A stretch of 47,062 bases of DNA, taken from positions 1 through 47,062 of the forward strand of contig CAJTIU010000035.1 in NCBI GenBank assembly GCA_910576335.1, given 5' to 3'. The DNA is from Lachnospiraceae bacterium. Its GTDB lineage: Bacteria > Bacillota > Clostridia > Lachnospirales > Lachnospiraceae. Within the stretch, counting starts at the first letter, position 1. The number at the start of each line of letters is the position of its first letter. A model generated the notes under the pieces. That model worked only from the letters and a program-made list of their open reading frames with translations, was not told the DNA's origin and did not search any database. The position numbers and the translations under genes were made by a program. Positions 30,771-39,355 of this stretch are shown here, piece after piece.

Positions 30771-30878
30771 AATAGGTTCTCCTCGTATAATTATTCGGCA
30801 GGTCTGCGCAGGGTCTGCCATGGCGAAGCGGGGGTATTTACTGTGCAGCCCGTGAAGGTACGGAACAGATACCTCCTC

Positions 30879-31658
30879 TTATTCGTTAATATCATAGAAG
30901 CAGATAGTGGCAAGGAACTGTTCCTTGCCGAGTTTGTCCAGGATGCGGTAGGACTTTGTGCTGCTGTTCCTGCTGGGGCCGAACTGGTAGCCTCTTTTGT
31001 TCTTTGTGCTCTCTATATCGGAATTATAGAGCCGCGCAAGATCGTAGGCAAAGCTGTGCTGGTCGTAATCCTTGCGGAACCGGCTCATAGGTGCGAGGAA
31101 CTTGTACAGGTTTGACAGCAGGATGTCTGAACCAGGGCTCTTCTTAAGCTTCATGGCTGCAAGATCATATGCGTCAGACAGTTCATTTAAGAATGTCTGT
31201 GGATTGAAGGAAGCCTTGTCAAGCTTTGCCTGTCCGGCCTTGATGGTGTCGATCAGGCTCTGGGGGCGCATACACTGTACCTTTTTGCGGTCAAGGTAAA
31301 CGTCCTGGTTCTCTGCATCCAGGCGTACACGGTAGGGAAACATCTCGTATACCGGGAATTCTCCCCGCACATCCACTTCCTCTTCCCGGCATACTTCAAG
31401 CATCTGCTCTGCAAAATCTCCGTTTTCAAAATATGCTTTTGTATCAAAGTCTTCAACAGAGGACTTAAGGCCATCCAGGATGGCAGACAGGGAGAACACC
31501 ATCTCTTCTATGGTATTCAGATCCCGGGAGAGACTTTTGATATCTCCGCTTTCTGTTTCGCGCATGACAGCTTTGGAAAGCTTCTGAAGAGAAGCAATGC
31601 TGTCCTTTAAAGATTTTTCCTGTGGCTGTAAAGCCTCATAAAGATTTTCGTAATTCAT
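30879..31658 (-). CDS. Unrecognised 259-aa protein of the BrxD-like operon
   Basis: I do not recognise a family. Residues about 1-85 look like paired helices or a short coiled coil (heptad leucines in SLQKLSKAVMRETESGDIK and SLSAILDGLKSS). The middle has a distinctive EFPVYEMFPYRVRL (about 99-112) and VQCMRPQSLIDTIK. The C-terminal third is rich in Tyr and Arg with SRFRKDYDQHSFAYDLARLY. No membrane segment, signal or metal motif. It has a good SD (AAAAGGATGA) and is the first gene of the operon that contains both BrxD-like ATPases. By position it could be a DNA- or protein-binding adaptor that loads the ATPases; this is inference. Confidence 0.7.
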   Translation of the reverse strand: MNYENLYEALQPQEKSLKDSIASLQKLSKAVMRETESGDIKSLSRDLNTIEEMVFSLSAILDGLKSSVEDFDTKAYFENGDFAEQMLEVCREEEVDVRGEFPVYEMFPYRVRLDAENQDVYLDRKKVQCMRPQSLIDTIKAGQAKLDKASFNPQTFLNELSDAYDLAAMKLKKSPGSDILLSNLYKFLAPMSRFRKDYDQHSFAYDLARLYNSDIESTKNKRGYQFGPSRNSSTKSYRILDKLGKEQFLATICFYDINE

Positions 31659-31856
31659 AGTTTCATCCTTTTCTATTTAGATTCAGTGGGTGATGTGCAC
31701 AGCCATATAAGGAAATATGCCGCTTTGCGGTTGGCGCGATGCACATGACCGGGCTCACCGGCCGTGAGTATAACTATTAAAAGTATATATGAAACAGAAC
31801 ATGTTTTCAAGGGAATCGGGTGAATTCATTTCACATTATAAGGAGAATGTGGTAGA
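31659..31856. other. Divergent intergenic region of the BrxD-like block
   Basis: This 198-bp spacer holds the leaders of both divergent units. It contains an inverted repeat ATGTGCA/TGCACAT about 50 bp apart (31691-31753 area) and a GC-rich CCGGGCTCACCGGCC stretch. No clear consensus promoter is seen on either strand; an ATTATAAGG near 31835-31843 may serve the rightward helicase. A shared divergent regulatory region would let the ATPase operon and helicase respond together. Confidence 0.4.
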
Positions 31857-33488
31857 ATGGTTCATATTCATTGCTATCATTTGGAGAAAAAACGTATGGC
31901 TAAGGAACTGTATCAGTGGCAGAGAGAATGCCTGGAGAAGTGGTTCGAGAATAAAGGCAGGGGAATGGTGCAGGCAGTAACCGGGACGGGAAAGACGTTT
32001 CTGGCTCTTCGGGCCGCGGACAGACTGGATCAACAGAAAAAACAAAAGCTCCGTGTTAAGATTGTGGTTCCGACCGGGGAACTCATGAAGCAGTGGGAGC
32101 GCGCCCTGAGGGAATATCTCTCGGATTTCTGCGGCTATGGACATTCACCGGGGAACTTTTCGGGGGTGATCGGTCTTAGAGGAAGCGGACATAAGCCATT
32201 ATCTGACTGCAAGTATATGATCTACGTGATTAATTCTGCCAGATACGAGCTTGCCCGTCAGATTCTGGCAGAGCTCCGAAGGGGAGAGACGATACTTCTG
32301 ATTGCAGATGAATGCCATCATTATGTGAGCGAACAGAACCGTTTAATTTTTGAATTTCTGCCGCATCTTAATAAGGAGGAGCAGGAGCGGTTCTTTTCCA
32401 TGGGGCTTTCGGCGACACTGCCGTCAGGTCGGGAAAGGCGCGATCTTGAGACAATGCTTGGGAGAAAGATCTACAGCTACGGGATGGCAGAGGCGTCGGC
32501 ACACAATACAGTGAGCAAATATGACATTTACCATATTGATCTGTCTCTCTCGGCGGATGAAAGGGATGAGTACGAGGAACTCTCGGATCAGATGCTCACT
32601 CTTTACAAAAAGCTCCTCAGATCACATCCTTATCTTCAGGATATGGGGCTTAAGGAACGCTTTGAGGAACTTAAGATACTTGCCGGTGATAAGGACCAGC
32701 AGCTTGCCCGGACGGCGCTTCAGTACATGCAGCTTACGTACATGAGGCGGAAGCTGGTCTGCCTGGCATCGGAGCGGACCGCGTGTGCCTGTGACCTGAT
32801 AAAGAATCTGTCCCGGGATGAGAGGATCATCATCTTCGGGGAGCGGATCCGGCAGGCGGAGGAACTGTTCCGGCTGCTGCAAAGACATGGCTTTTCTCAT
32901 GTGGGACGGTATCACTCTCAAATGGGGCAGCAGGCAAATAAAAATGTAATCGAACGCTTCCGTGCAGGGGAACTCCGGATTCTCATCGCCTGCAAGGCTC
33001 TGGACGAGGGCCTGGATGTCCCGGAGGTTTCTGTGGGGATTATTCTGTCGGGCACCTCGGTCAGGAGGCAGAGAACCCAGAGGATGGGGCGTATTATTAG
33101 AAGAAATGAAGGAAAAAGCCGCGCATCCCTCTACTATCTCCATATTTCCGGGACAATGGAGGATGTCTGTTTCCTTCCGGATACCGGGGACGGGCGTGTT
33201 TTTGATCTGTCGTATGATCCGGACGGGCACAGTTTTTTGCACCCTGCTTATGATGACCGGGCGAAGATGCTGCTTGCACATTTATATGCCAGGGGAGTGG
33301 ATGCCAGGAAGATCAGGGAGGCAGAACGGTGCCTCCGTCTTGGAGGCATACGTTCGGACTGGCTGCTGAAGCGTCCGGAAATCGAGAAAAGAATCAGGGA
33401 AGAAAAATATGCGGAGGATAAAAACTACTGGATATGCATGAAAGGATTAAATCAGGGTATACGCAGCGGCGGATTTCGTCAGCCATGA
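31857..33488 (+). CDS. SF2 DEAD/DEAH-box helicase
   Basis: A 543-aa helicase. Motif I is TGTGKT (42-47, QAVTGTGKTFLALRAAD), motif II DECHH (152-156), motif III SATLPS (about 185-190), and the second RecA domain has IIFGERIRQAEEL, LIACKALDEGLDVPEV and the arginine motif QRMGRIIRR (about 407-415). The C-terminal 100 residues are helical and specific. No nuclease or methylase domain is fused. The ATG at 31857 has AAGGAG 11 nt upstream; an internal ATG at 31896 (MAKELYQWQ) with TTGGAG is equally plausible and closer to the usual family start. Divergent from the BrxD-like operon and probably part of the same module. Confidence 0.85.
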   Translation: MVHIHCYHLEKKRMAKELYQWQRECLEKWFENKGRGMVQAVTGTGKTFLALRAADRLDQQKKQKLRVKIVVPTGELMKQWERALREYLSDFCGYGHSPGNFSGVIGLRGSGHKPLSDCKYMIYVINSARYELARQILAELRRGETILLIADECHHYVSEQNRLIFEFLPHLNKEEQERFFSMGLSATLPSGRERRDLETMLGRKIYSYGMAEASAHNTVSKYDIYHIDLSLSADERDEYEELSDQMLTLYKKLLRSHPYLQDMGLKERFEELKILAGDKDQQLARTALQYMQLTYMRRKLVCLASERTACACDLIKNLSRDERIIIFGERIRQAEELFRLLQRHGFSHVGRYHSQMGQQANKNVIERFRAGELRILIACKALDEGLDVPEVSVGIILSGTSVRRQRTQRMGRIIRRNEGKSRASLYYLHISGTMEDVCFLPDTGDGRVFDLSYDPDGHSFLHPAYDDRAKMLLAHLYARGVDARKIREAERCLRLGGIRSDWLLKRPEIEKRIREEKYAEDKNYWICMKGLNQGIRSGGFRQP

Positions 33489-33518
33489 GTATAATTGTGT
33501 GTAAGGAGAGCAGGATAT

Positions 33519-35564
33519 ATGAGCAGAGGAACAGAATTTCTGAACTATGTAACAGGAGAGCTTAGGGAGAGAATACGTACTTTAAGCGGGACGCTTCAGG
33601 ATGTACAGCGTGACATTGAGAGCATGAATGAATACTACTGGGAAAATTATACAGAGATGGATCAGTACGGATATGAGAATTATGATAACCAGCAGGCACT
33701 TCTCGCACAGGTGAATGCCGGGCAGGATCATAAGAAGAGCCTTCACCGCTTTAAGAAAATGTTGGATTCCCCCTTTTTCGGCAGCGTGGAATTTTTATAC
33801 GACGGGGAAGAGGAGCCGGAGCTCTTTTATATTGGAATCGGAAACTTTGCCAGGGAGAGGGGCGGCGTGCCCCTGATCTACGACTGGCGCGCCCCGGTCA
33901 GCGGGCTTTTCTATGACTATGACAGGGGCAGGGCGGCATACAAGGCCCCGGCAGGGCTTCAGGAGGGGGAAATTCTCTCAAAATGGCAGTATAAGATCCG
34001 CGGCGGCAGAATGTTGTACGAATTTGAAAGTGACTTAAAGATTGACGACGAGATACTGAAGGCAGAGCTTGGGGCGAACAGCGACACCCGTCTTAAGAAT
34101 ATCGTGCGCACCATCCAGAGGGAGCAGAATGCGGTTATCCGCAACACCAGGGACCGGGTGCTGGCAATCCAGGGAGTGGCAGGGAGCGGAAAGACATCTG
34201 TAGCTCTTCACCGGATTGCTTATCTTCTCTACCATGACAGGGAGCATCTGAAGTCATCCAATATACTGGTGCTGTCCCCAAACAGCGTGTTTGCGGATTA
34301 CATTTCCCATATTCTTCCGGAACTTGGGGAGGAGAATATCCGGGAGATGAGTTTTGACCTGTTCGCGTGGCGCAGGCTCCGGGATACGGCTGCGGACTGC
34401 GAGGACCGTTATCACCAGACGGAACGGATGCTGGGGGAAGGGGACAGAGAGTATTCCGGGGAGGACGAAGAGCGTTTCAGGTGGAAACAGTCTTCAGAGT
34501 TCGTGAGCGCGGCAGAGGGCTTCCTTGTGGAGCTTGAAGACCGGCTTGTGGACTTTCATGACGTGGAATATAAGCGTTTCGGGAAAAAGGAGGATGAACT
34601 GAGGAAGCTCTTTTACAACCGGTTTCCGGGGACGCTGCTTTTATCCCGGATGGATGCAGTGATGGAATATTTTATAGATGAGTACGAGACGCTCCGGGGA
34701 CGCGTCCTTGACGAGGAGGAGCGGGAAAATATCCGGCAGCAGTTTCACTCCATGTATGTGACGACGGATCTCTATGAGATTTACAACTGGTTCCTCGCTG
34801 ACAACGGCCTGCCGGTTCTGCCGGATGTTCCGCCAGAGGAGCGGGTGCTTGCCTATGAGGATGTATTTCCCATGCTATATTTCCGGTACAGGCTGCGCCT
34901 GGGGGAGGCGCGGGGGGATATCCGCCATCTGGTCATTGATGAGATGCAGGATTATACCTATCTGCAGTACGTTCTCCTGGAAAAATTATTCCCCTGCAAC
35001 ATGACCATCTTAGGAGACCGGGCACAGACAATAGACTGTAAGGAGCAGGATGTTTTTACCTTTCTCCCCAGGATTTTTGGGAAAAGGCTTAAGAAGATTA
35101 CGCTGGATAAGAGCTACCGCAATACGCAGGAAATCGCGGAGTATGCGGCAAGATACACCACATGTGCACCGAAGGGGTATCTGAAGCGGTGCGGGAAGGC
35201 GGTGGAGGAGAAGACCTTCGGAACGCTTAAAGAGGCGCTTGCTGAGGCTGCCGGCCGGGCGGCGGTCAGGGGGCAGGAGAAAGGAGAGTTCGAGACTGCG
35301 GCGGTGCTGGTGATGACGGAGAAGGAAGCGCAAAACGCCTGTGCCTGTCTGAAAGAAATCAGGGAGGATGTATCCTGCATTGACCGGAATACAGACAGCT
35401 TTCGGCGGGGGATTACAGTTGCCCCGTACTACATGGCAAAGGGACTGGAGTTCGACCAGGTCTTCATCATCGGGGGAGATGAAAAGCATCCTATGTTCCG
35501 AAACTTCCGGTATATCAGCGCCACAAGGGCACTGCATGAGCTTTATGTGTATGATATTTCCTGA
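33519..35564 (+). CDS. HelD-like SF1 (UvrD/Rep-type) helicase
   Basis: A 681-aa protein. An N-terminal coiled coil (1-60) of HelD type precedes LFYIGIGNFARERGG and IYDWRAPVSGLFYDY (about 109-143). Then come Walker A GVAGSGKT (about 217-224), Walker B VIDEMQDYTYLQY (about 473-485), and KGLEFDQVFIIG plus YISATRALHELYVY at the C-terminus. HelD proteins bind RNA polymerase and release it from stalled complexes. The start is the ATG at 33519 with AAGGAG upstream; a TTG at 33495 is weaker. It follows the SF2 helicase by 30 bp and is probably co-transcribed. A decayed copy of its 3' end lies at 36964-37010. Confidence 0.88.
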   Translation: MSRGTEFLNYVTGELRERIRTLSGTLQDVQRDIESMNEYYWENYTEMDQYGYENYDNQQALLAQVNAGQDHKKSLHRFKKMLDSPFFGSVEFLYDGEEEPELFYIGIGNFARERGGVPLIYDWRAPVSGLFYDYDRGRAAYKAPAGLQEGEILSKWQYKIRGGRMLYEFESDLKIDDEILKAELGANSDTRLKNIVRTIQREQNAVIRNTRDRVLAIQGVAGSGKTSVALHRIAYLLYHDREHLKSSNILVLSPNSVFADYISHILPELGEENIREMSFDLFAWRRLRDTAADCEDRYHQTERMLGEGDREYSGEDEERFRWKQSSEFVSAAEGFLVELEDRLVDFHDVEYKRFGKKEDELRKLFYNRFPGTLLLSRMDAVMEYFIDEYETLRGRVLDEEERENIRQQFHSMYVTTDLYEIYNWFLADNGLPVLPDVPPEERVLAYEDVFPMLYFRYRLRLGEARGDIRHLVIDEMQDYTYLQYVLLEKLFPCNMTILGDRAQTIDCKEQDVFTFLPRIFGKRLKKITLDKSYRNTQEIAEYAARYTTCAPKGYLKRCGKAVEEKTFGTLKEALAEAAGRAAVRGQEKGEFETAAVLVMTEKEAQNACACLKEIREDVSCIDRNTDSFRRGITVAPYYMAKGLEFDQVFIIGGDEKHPMFRNFRYISATRALHELYVYDIS

Positions 35565-35570
35565 TTTGTC

Positions 35571-35741
35571 TAGTATAACCCACACTAATTAACCGTACGT
35601 TTCACTTGTCTGAATTTCCATCTGCAGCGTTGCCGTCAATCGGCGCAGCCACCGCTGCGCCTCGTTCCTCCGCCTTGCAGGCTGAAAATTTATCCTGCGT
35701 GAAACGTATCGGTAATTAGTATGGATGTATGGATTATACCA
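35571..35741. repeat. Inverted-repeat element with 22-bp arms
   Basis: The arms ACTAATTAACCGTACGTTTC (35584 on) and their near complement (35699-35720) pair over 22 bp with three differences. Outside them, TAGTATAACC and GGATTATACC extend the symmetry. The interior is GC-rich with GGCGCAGCC/CGCTGCGCC pairing. The piece GGCTGAAAATTTATCCTGCG (35680-35699) reappears in the chimeric repeat at 44.27 kb, so this is a dispersed family. It lies between helD and the convergent CPBP gene and has no coding frame. Confidence 0.7.
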
Positions 35742-35772
35742 AAATAGACAGGAACTTGGCAGTGCTTCTAAA

Positions 35773-36735
35773 TCATAGCTCTTCCCTGTATTCTTTTGCA
35801 CATAAAAACAAAGAAAAAGCAATAAACAGAAATACAACCTCAGCGATTCTGGGACCAGTTATGTGCTCCGCGTTAAAGTTATAGCTGTCTGCATTCCCTG
35901 GAAAAGCTGTTAAACATAAATTAATAGAATAATGCATAAAGGCACACACCCACACATTATCTGATTTCATATAAGCATAACCTATTATTACAGCAAAGCT
36001 TCCTGTGGAGAGAAATCTTAGTGCCAGCCCCAGACCATCCACATGATAGACACTGAACCAGATCGGCATGTGCCAAAGCTCCCATATGATTCCCAGCAAA
36101 ATGACCCCTGTCTGCCTGCCAGATATTTTCTGCACTTTCTCCTGCAAAAATCCTCTCCATCCGTACTCTTCCCCGAAAAATGCCGCCCCCTGCAGGAAAC
36201 AGGATATATAACTGACAGGAAGAAATGCTATAAAATGAAAACCGGCAATTTCCATACCTGCGCTGGAAATGATTCCTCCTGCAATTAATAAAAAAATAAA
36301 TATAAGAAGCAGCAGCTGCACCTTTTTCCAGTTCTTCCCGGGAGCAAGTTCCCCATTATCAAGTATTGCAAAAATTAAGATCAGTATAGATGAAACTGGC
36401 AGCAAAATATAATTTATAAATATCTCCAAAAACTTTTCGCTTATGATACCTGCGATTCTGAATGAAATAAAAACTACAAAACAAATAAAACATACTACAT
36501 ATACAAAGTGCACTCTTCTGTTTTCATCGTTTTTTATGTTCCCATACAATTTTGCAATAGAAACACCTGTGGCAGGAAGTGTCATCATAAAAACAGCCAT
36601 CATATCCCCGCTCATAAATCTATTGCAATAATTAAGAATACCAACACCCCAGCAAACACCATATGTCACGATGAAAAACAGAATGGTTTCTATAACGTTC
36701 CGCCTTTTGCTATGCCTGATATCGTCTATGTCCAT
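35773..36735 (-). CDS. CPBP-family intramembrane glutamic protease
   Basis: A 320-aa membrane protein with about eight helices. CPBP (Abi) motifs: 1, GEEYGWRG with Glu189, Glu190 and Arg194; 2, WELWHMP with His222; 3, FMHYSIN with a histidine near residue 267. These are the catalytic glutamates and histidines of the Rce1-like fold. Bacterial members take part in bacteriocin self-immunity or membrane-protein processing; the substrate here is unknown. The start is the ATG at 36735 with AGGAGG. The coding strand is noticeably more A/T-rich than its neighbours. With the flanking repeats and the helD fragment beyond, this suggests the gene arrived as an insert. Confidence 0.88.
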   Translation of the reverse strand: MDIDDIRHSKRRNVIETILFFIVTYGVCWGVGILNYCNRFMSGDMMAVFMMTLPATGVSIAKLYGNIKNDENRRVHFVYVVCFICFVVFISFRIAGIISEKFLEIFINYILLPVSSILILIFAILDNGELAPGKNWKKVQLLLLIFIFLLIAGGIISSAGMEIAGFHFIAFLPVSYISCFLQGAAFFGEEYGWRGFLQEKVQKISGRQTGVILLGIIWELWHMPIWFSVYHVDGLGLALRFLSTGSFAVIIGYAYMKSDNVWVCAFMHYSINLCLTAFPGNADSYNFNAEHITGPRIAEVVFLFIAFSLFLCAKEYREEL

Positions 36736-36804
36736 TTTTTCCTCCTTGAATGGGCTGGCAGGTGCCCTTTTTGATTAAAGAATAGCATAAGTATTTATAA
36801 AATT

Positions 36805-36950
36805 GTTACTATTTACGGCCCGGGAGGTCGCTCATAGTAACAATTCGGGGCGATTTTTAAAGTTTTGCTATGCAAAATCGCCCCTCACTCCTGCATCATG
36901 TTCTCATGGAATGCGCAGCTTACACGCATTCCTGACCCGTGAATCGTAAC
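36805..36950. mobile_element. MITE-like element, copy C (146 bp)
   Basis: Terminal repeats GTTACTATTTACGG (left) and CCCGTGAATCGTAAC (right). The flanks ATAAAATT (36797-36804) and ATAAAGTT (36951-36958) match in 7 of 8 bases. Three hairpins in a row: GTTACTAT...ATAGTAAC, GGGGCGATTTT...AAAATCGCCCC, and GGAATGCG...CGCATTCC. Copy D is the same element in reverse orientation, 3.9 kb away. Non-coding. Confidence 0.78.
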
Positions 36951-36963
36951 ATAAAGTTCAATT

Positions 36964-37010
36964 AAAATCAATATTACAAGGGCATTGCATGAGCTTAATG
37001 TGTATGGTAT
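36964..37010 (+). pseudogene. Decayed fragment of a helD 3' end
   Basis: Aligned without gaps to the last codons of the HelD-like gene (35514-35556), 43 bp differ at 8 places, nearly all transitions. In frame it still reads INITRALHELNVYGMI against ISATRALHELYVYDIS. There is no upstream part, so it is a vestige. The region between the two copies holds the inverted-repeat element, the CPBP gene and MITE C. Confidence 0.65.
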
Positions 37011-37013
37011 GAT
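36985..37013 (+). promoter_or_regulatory. galM promoter, inside the helD fragment
   Basis: TTGCAT (36985-36990), a 17-bp spacer and TATGAT (37008-37013). The -35 is the former Leu-His codon pair of the helD remnant; in the intact gene the same place reads CTGCAT, so one transition created the TTG. Confidence 0.55.
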
Positions 37014-37045
37014 AATACAAGTGAAATTTGAGGAGGGATAGTGCG

Positions 37046-38089
37046 ATGAGCTTTAGAAAGACTGGCTTTGGAACAACAAAAAGCGGTGTGGAAGCAGAAC
37101 TGTATATTTTTGAAAATGCAAACGGAATGCAGATGCAGGTGACGGATTACGGTGCGTCTCTTGTGTCGGTGATCGTAAAGGATAAGAACGGCATAAGCCG
37201 GGATGTAGTGCTGGGCTACGATGATGCGGCAGGCTATGAGGCAGACAGCGGTACATTCTTCGGCGCTATTGTAGGAAGGAATGCCAACCGGATCGGCGGT
37301 GCGGTGTTTTCCCTGAACGAAAAGGATTACGAGCTCTCTAAAAATGACAATGGGAAGAATAACCTGCACAGCGGACCGGACTTCTTCATGAAGAGAAAAT
37401 GGGTAGTGGAGCAGGTGGAAGACAACCTTATTACCCTGTCCATTTTCAGCCCCCACATGGATCAGGGATACCCGGGAAATGTAAAGATCTACGTGACCTA
37501 CACGCTGACAGATAAAAATGAGATCCTGATTGAGTATGAAGCGTCTCCGGACGAGGATACGATCCTGAACATGACGAACCACAGCTATTTTAATTTGGAC
37601 GGGCATGATTCGGGCGCTGTGCTGGAGCAGAAGATCCAGATTGACGCAGATGCTTTCACAGAGGCGGACGAGCTGTCCATACCGACAGGGCGGATTCTAG
37701 ATGTGGCGGGCACTCCTATGGATTTCCGTGCGCCGAAGACAGTGGGGCAGGATATTGAGAGCGATTATGAAGCCATTCGTTTCGGACAGGGATATGACCA
37801 TAATTATGTGCTGAAGGGCGAAGGATACCGCAGGGTGGCAGAGTTTTCCTCCGACAAGAGCGGCATCCGTATGACAGTGTATACAGACTGCCCGGGCATG
37901 CAGCTTTACACCGGGAATTTTCTGAATGGAGTGAAGGGAAAGAACGGCGTTTCCTATCCAAGGAGGAGCGCGGTGTGCTTTGAGTCCCAGTATTTCCCGG
38001 ATGCAGTGCATCACGAGAACTTTGAAGGGCCGGTCTGCCGGAAGGATGAGATGTACCATACTGTCACGGGATACCGATTTGATGCGTAG
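37046..38089 (+). CDS. galM: Aldose 1-epimerase (galactose mutarotase)
   Basis: A 347-aa beta-sandwich enzyme. Substrate and catalytic residues are visible: His108 (NNLHSG), His179 (NMTNHSYFNLDGH), Asp251 (GYDHNY) and Glu313 (VCFESQYFPDA). It interconverts alpha and beta anomers of galactose or other aldoses so that kinases can use them. No other Leloir gene is in the window. The start is the ATG at 37046 with AGGAGGG; a codon at 37028 upstream has no SD. It stands 68 bp before tsaE on the same strand and may be read into it. Confidence 0.93.
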   Translation: MSFRKTGFGTTKSGVEAELYIFENANGMQMQVTDYGASLVSVIVKDKNGISRDVVLGYDDAAGYEADSGTFFGAIVGRNANRIGGAVFSLNEKDYELSKNDNGKNNLHSGPDFFMKRKWVVEQVEDNLITLSIFSPHMDQGYPGNVKIYVTYTLTDKNEILIEYEASPDEDTILNMTNHSYFNLDGHDSGAVLEQKIQIDADAFTEADELSIPTGRILDVAGTPMDFRAPKTVGQDIESDYEAIRFGQGYDHNYVLKGEGYRRVAEFSSDKSGIRMTVYTDCPGMQLYTGNFLNGVKGKNGVSYPRRSAVCFESQYFPDAVHHENFEGPVCRKDEMYHTVTGYRFDA

Positions 38090-38157
38090 GCGTTTAAATC
38101 GGGTTGTACTAGTACTGCTTTCAGCAAAGCTGCGAATGATGACAGAGGGGACGGACG

Positions 38158-38583
38158 ATGGTAAAGGAGACGTTTAGCGAAAGAGAAACATGGGAGCTGG
38201 GGGAAGAGATGGGGAGAGCTGCCCTTAAGGGGCAGGTGTATTCTCTGACCGGTGATCTTGGGGTCGGGAAAACGGTGTTTACGAAAGGGCTTGCGGCAGG
38301 GCTTGGGATTACGGAGCCGGTGGTGAGCCCTACATTTACAATTGTACAGATCTATGAGGAAGGGCGTCTGCCCTTCTATCATTTTGACGTATACCGGATC
38401 AGTGATATTTCAGAGATGGATGAGATCGGGTATGAGGATTATATTTACGGGGACGGCGTGAGTCTGATTGAATGGGCGGACCTTACACCGGAGGTCCTGC
38501 CAGAGCATTATATGGAGGTAAGGATTGAAAAGGATTTGGAACAGGGATTTGATTATCGGAGGATCAGCATATGCGAATATTAG
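38158..38583 (+). CDS. tsaE: tRNA t6A biosynthesis ATPase TsaE
   Basis: A 141-aa P-loop protein of the complex that makes N6-threonylcarbamoyladenosine at tRNA position 37. Walker A is GDLGVGKT (32-39), then SPTFTIVQIYE and FYHFDVYRI, and the conserved LIEWAD. It supports turnover of TsaB-TsaD. The SD is GAGGGG. It overlaps tsaB by 13 bp, a standard arrangement; tsaD is 3.9 kb further on the same strand. Confidence 0.94.
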   Translation: MVKETFSERETWELGEEMGRAALKGQVYSLTGDLGVGKTVFTKGLAAGLGITEPVVSPTFTIVQIYEEGRLPFYHFDVYRISDISEMDEIGYEDYIYGDGVSLIEWADLTPEVLPEHYMEVRIEKDLEQGFDYRRISICEY

Positions 38584-39335
38584 CGATTGACAGCTCAGGC
38601 CTGGTGGCAAGTGTGGCAGTTGTGGAGGGAGAGCTTGAAGGCGGAGTTCTGGTGAAGGAAGAGACAATAGCGGAATACACCGTAAATTATAAGAAGACCC
38701 ATTCCCAGACCCTGCTTCCGATGCTGGACGAGGTGGCAGGGATGACAGACCTTGATCTGGATGCGGTTGATGCCATCGCGACTGCAGGCGGGCCCGGCTC
38801 CTTTACAGGGCTTAGGATTGGTTCGGCCACGGCGAAAGGACTGGGCTTTGCCCTTAAGAAGCCTTTGATCCATGTGCCCACGCTCCACGGTCTTGCCTAT
38901 AATCTGTGTGGAACTGAGAGTATTGTGTGCCCGGTCCTGGATGCGAGAAGGGGACAGGTCTATACCGGGATTTATGAGTTCCATGAAAATGAGATTGCAG
39001 TACTTGAAGACCAGATGGCAGTGAGCATCGAGGAACTGGGCGGCAGGCTTCATGCTTATGATAAAAAGGTCATTTTTCTGGGGGACGGGGTTCCGGTGTT
39101 TCGAAAGGTGCTCACAGAACAGATTATGGCGGACAGAAAAATAAGCTTTGCCCCTGCAAATATGAACCGCCAGCGTGCGGCTTCTGTCGGTGCGCTTGCG
39201 CTTAGGTATTACCGCGACGGAAAGCTTGAGACAGCAGCAGAGTACAGGCCGGATTATCTGCGTATGTCCCAGGCAGAGAGGGAGCGGAAAGAAAAACTGA
39301 TCCCATACCCTGCCGGGCGTATAAAGGGACAATAA
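38571..39335 (+). CDS. tsaB: tRNA t6A biosynthesis scaffold TsaB
   Basis: A 254-aa ASKHA-fold protein. It starts MRILAIDSSG and has the signature ATAGGPGSFTGLRIGSATAK (about 64-83) of TsaB, without the metal-binding histidines of TsaD. It forms a dimer with TsaD and is needed for t6A synthesis. Longer than the E. coli protein, with a C-terminal extension from about residue 225. The tail RAASVGALALRYYRDGKLE and YRPDYLRMSQAERERK is typical of Firmicutes TsaB. Confidence 0.94.
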   Translation: MRILAIDSSGLVASVAVVEGELEGGVLVKEETIAEYTVNYKKTHSQTLLPMLDEVAGMTDLDLDAVDAIATAGGPGSFTGLRIGSATAKGLGFALKKPLIHVPTLHGLAYNLCGTESIVCPVLDARRGQVYTGIYEFHENEIAVLEDQMAVSIEELGGRLHAYDKKVIFLGDGVPVFRKVLTEQIMADRKISFAPANMNRQRAASVGALALRYYRDGKLETAAEYRPDYLRMSQAERERKEKLIPYPAGRIKGQ

Positions 39336-39355
39336 GGATTCCAGGAGGAAGAAGG

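Noticed and set aside
28364-31658. A complete BREX system
   Set aside because: Only BrxD-like ATPases are present. There is no PglX methylase, PglZ phosphatase, BrxA/B/C or BrxL within the window, so the locus is not BREX as defined.
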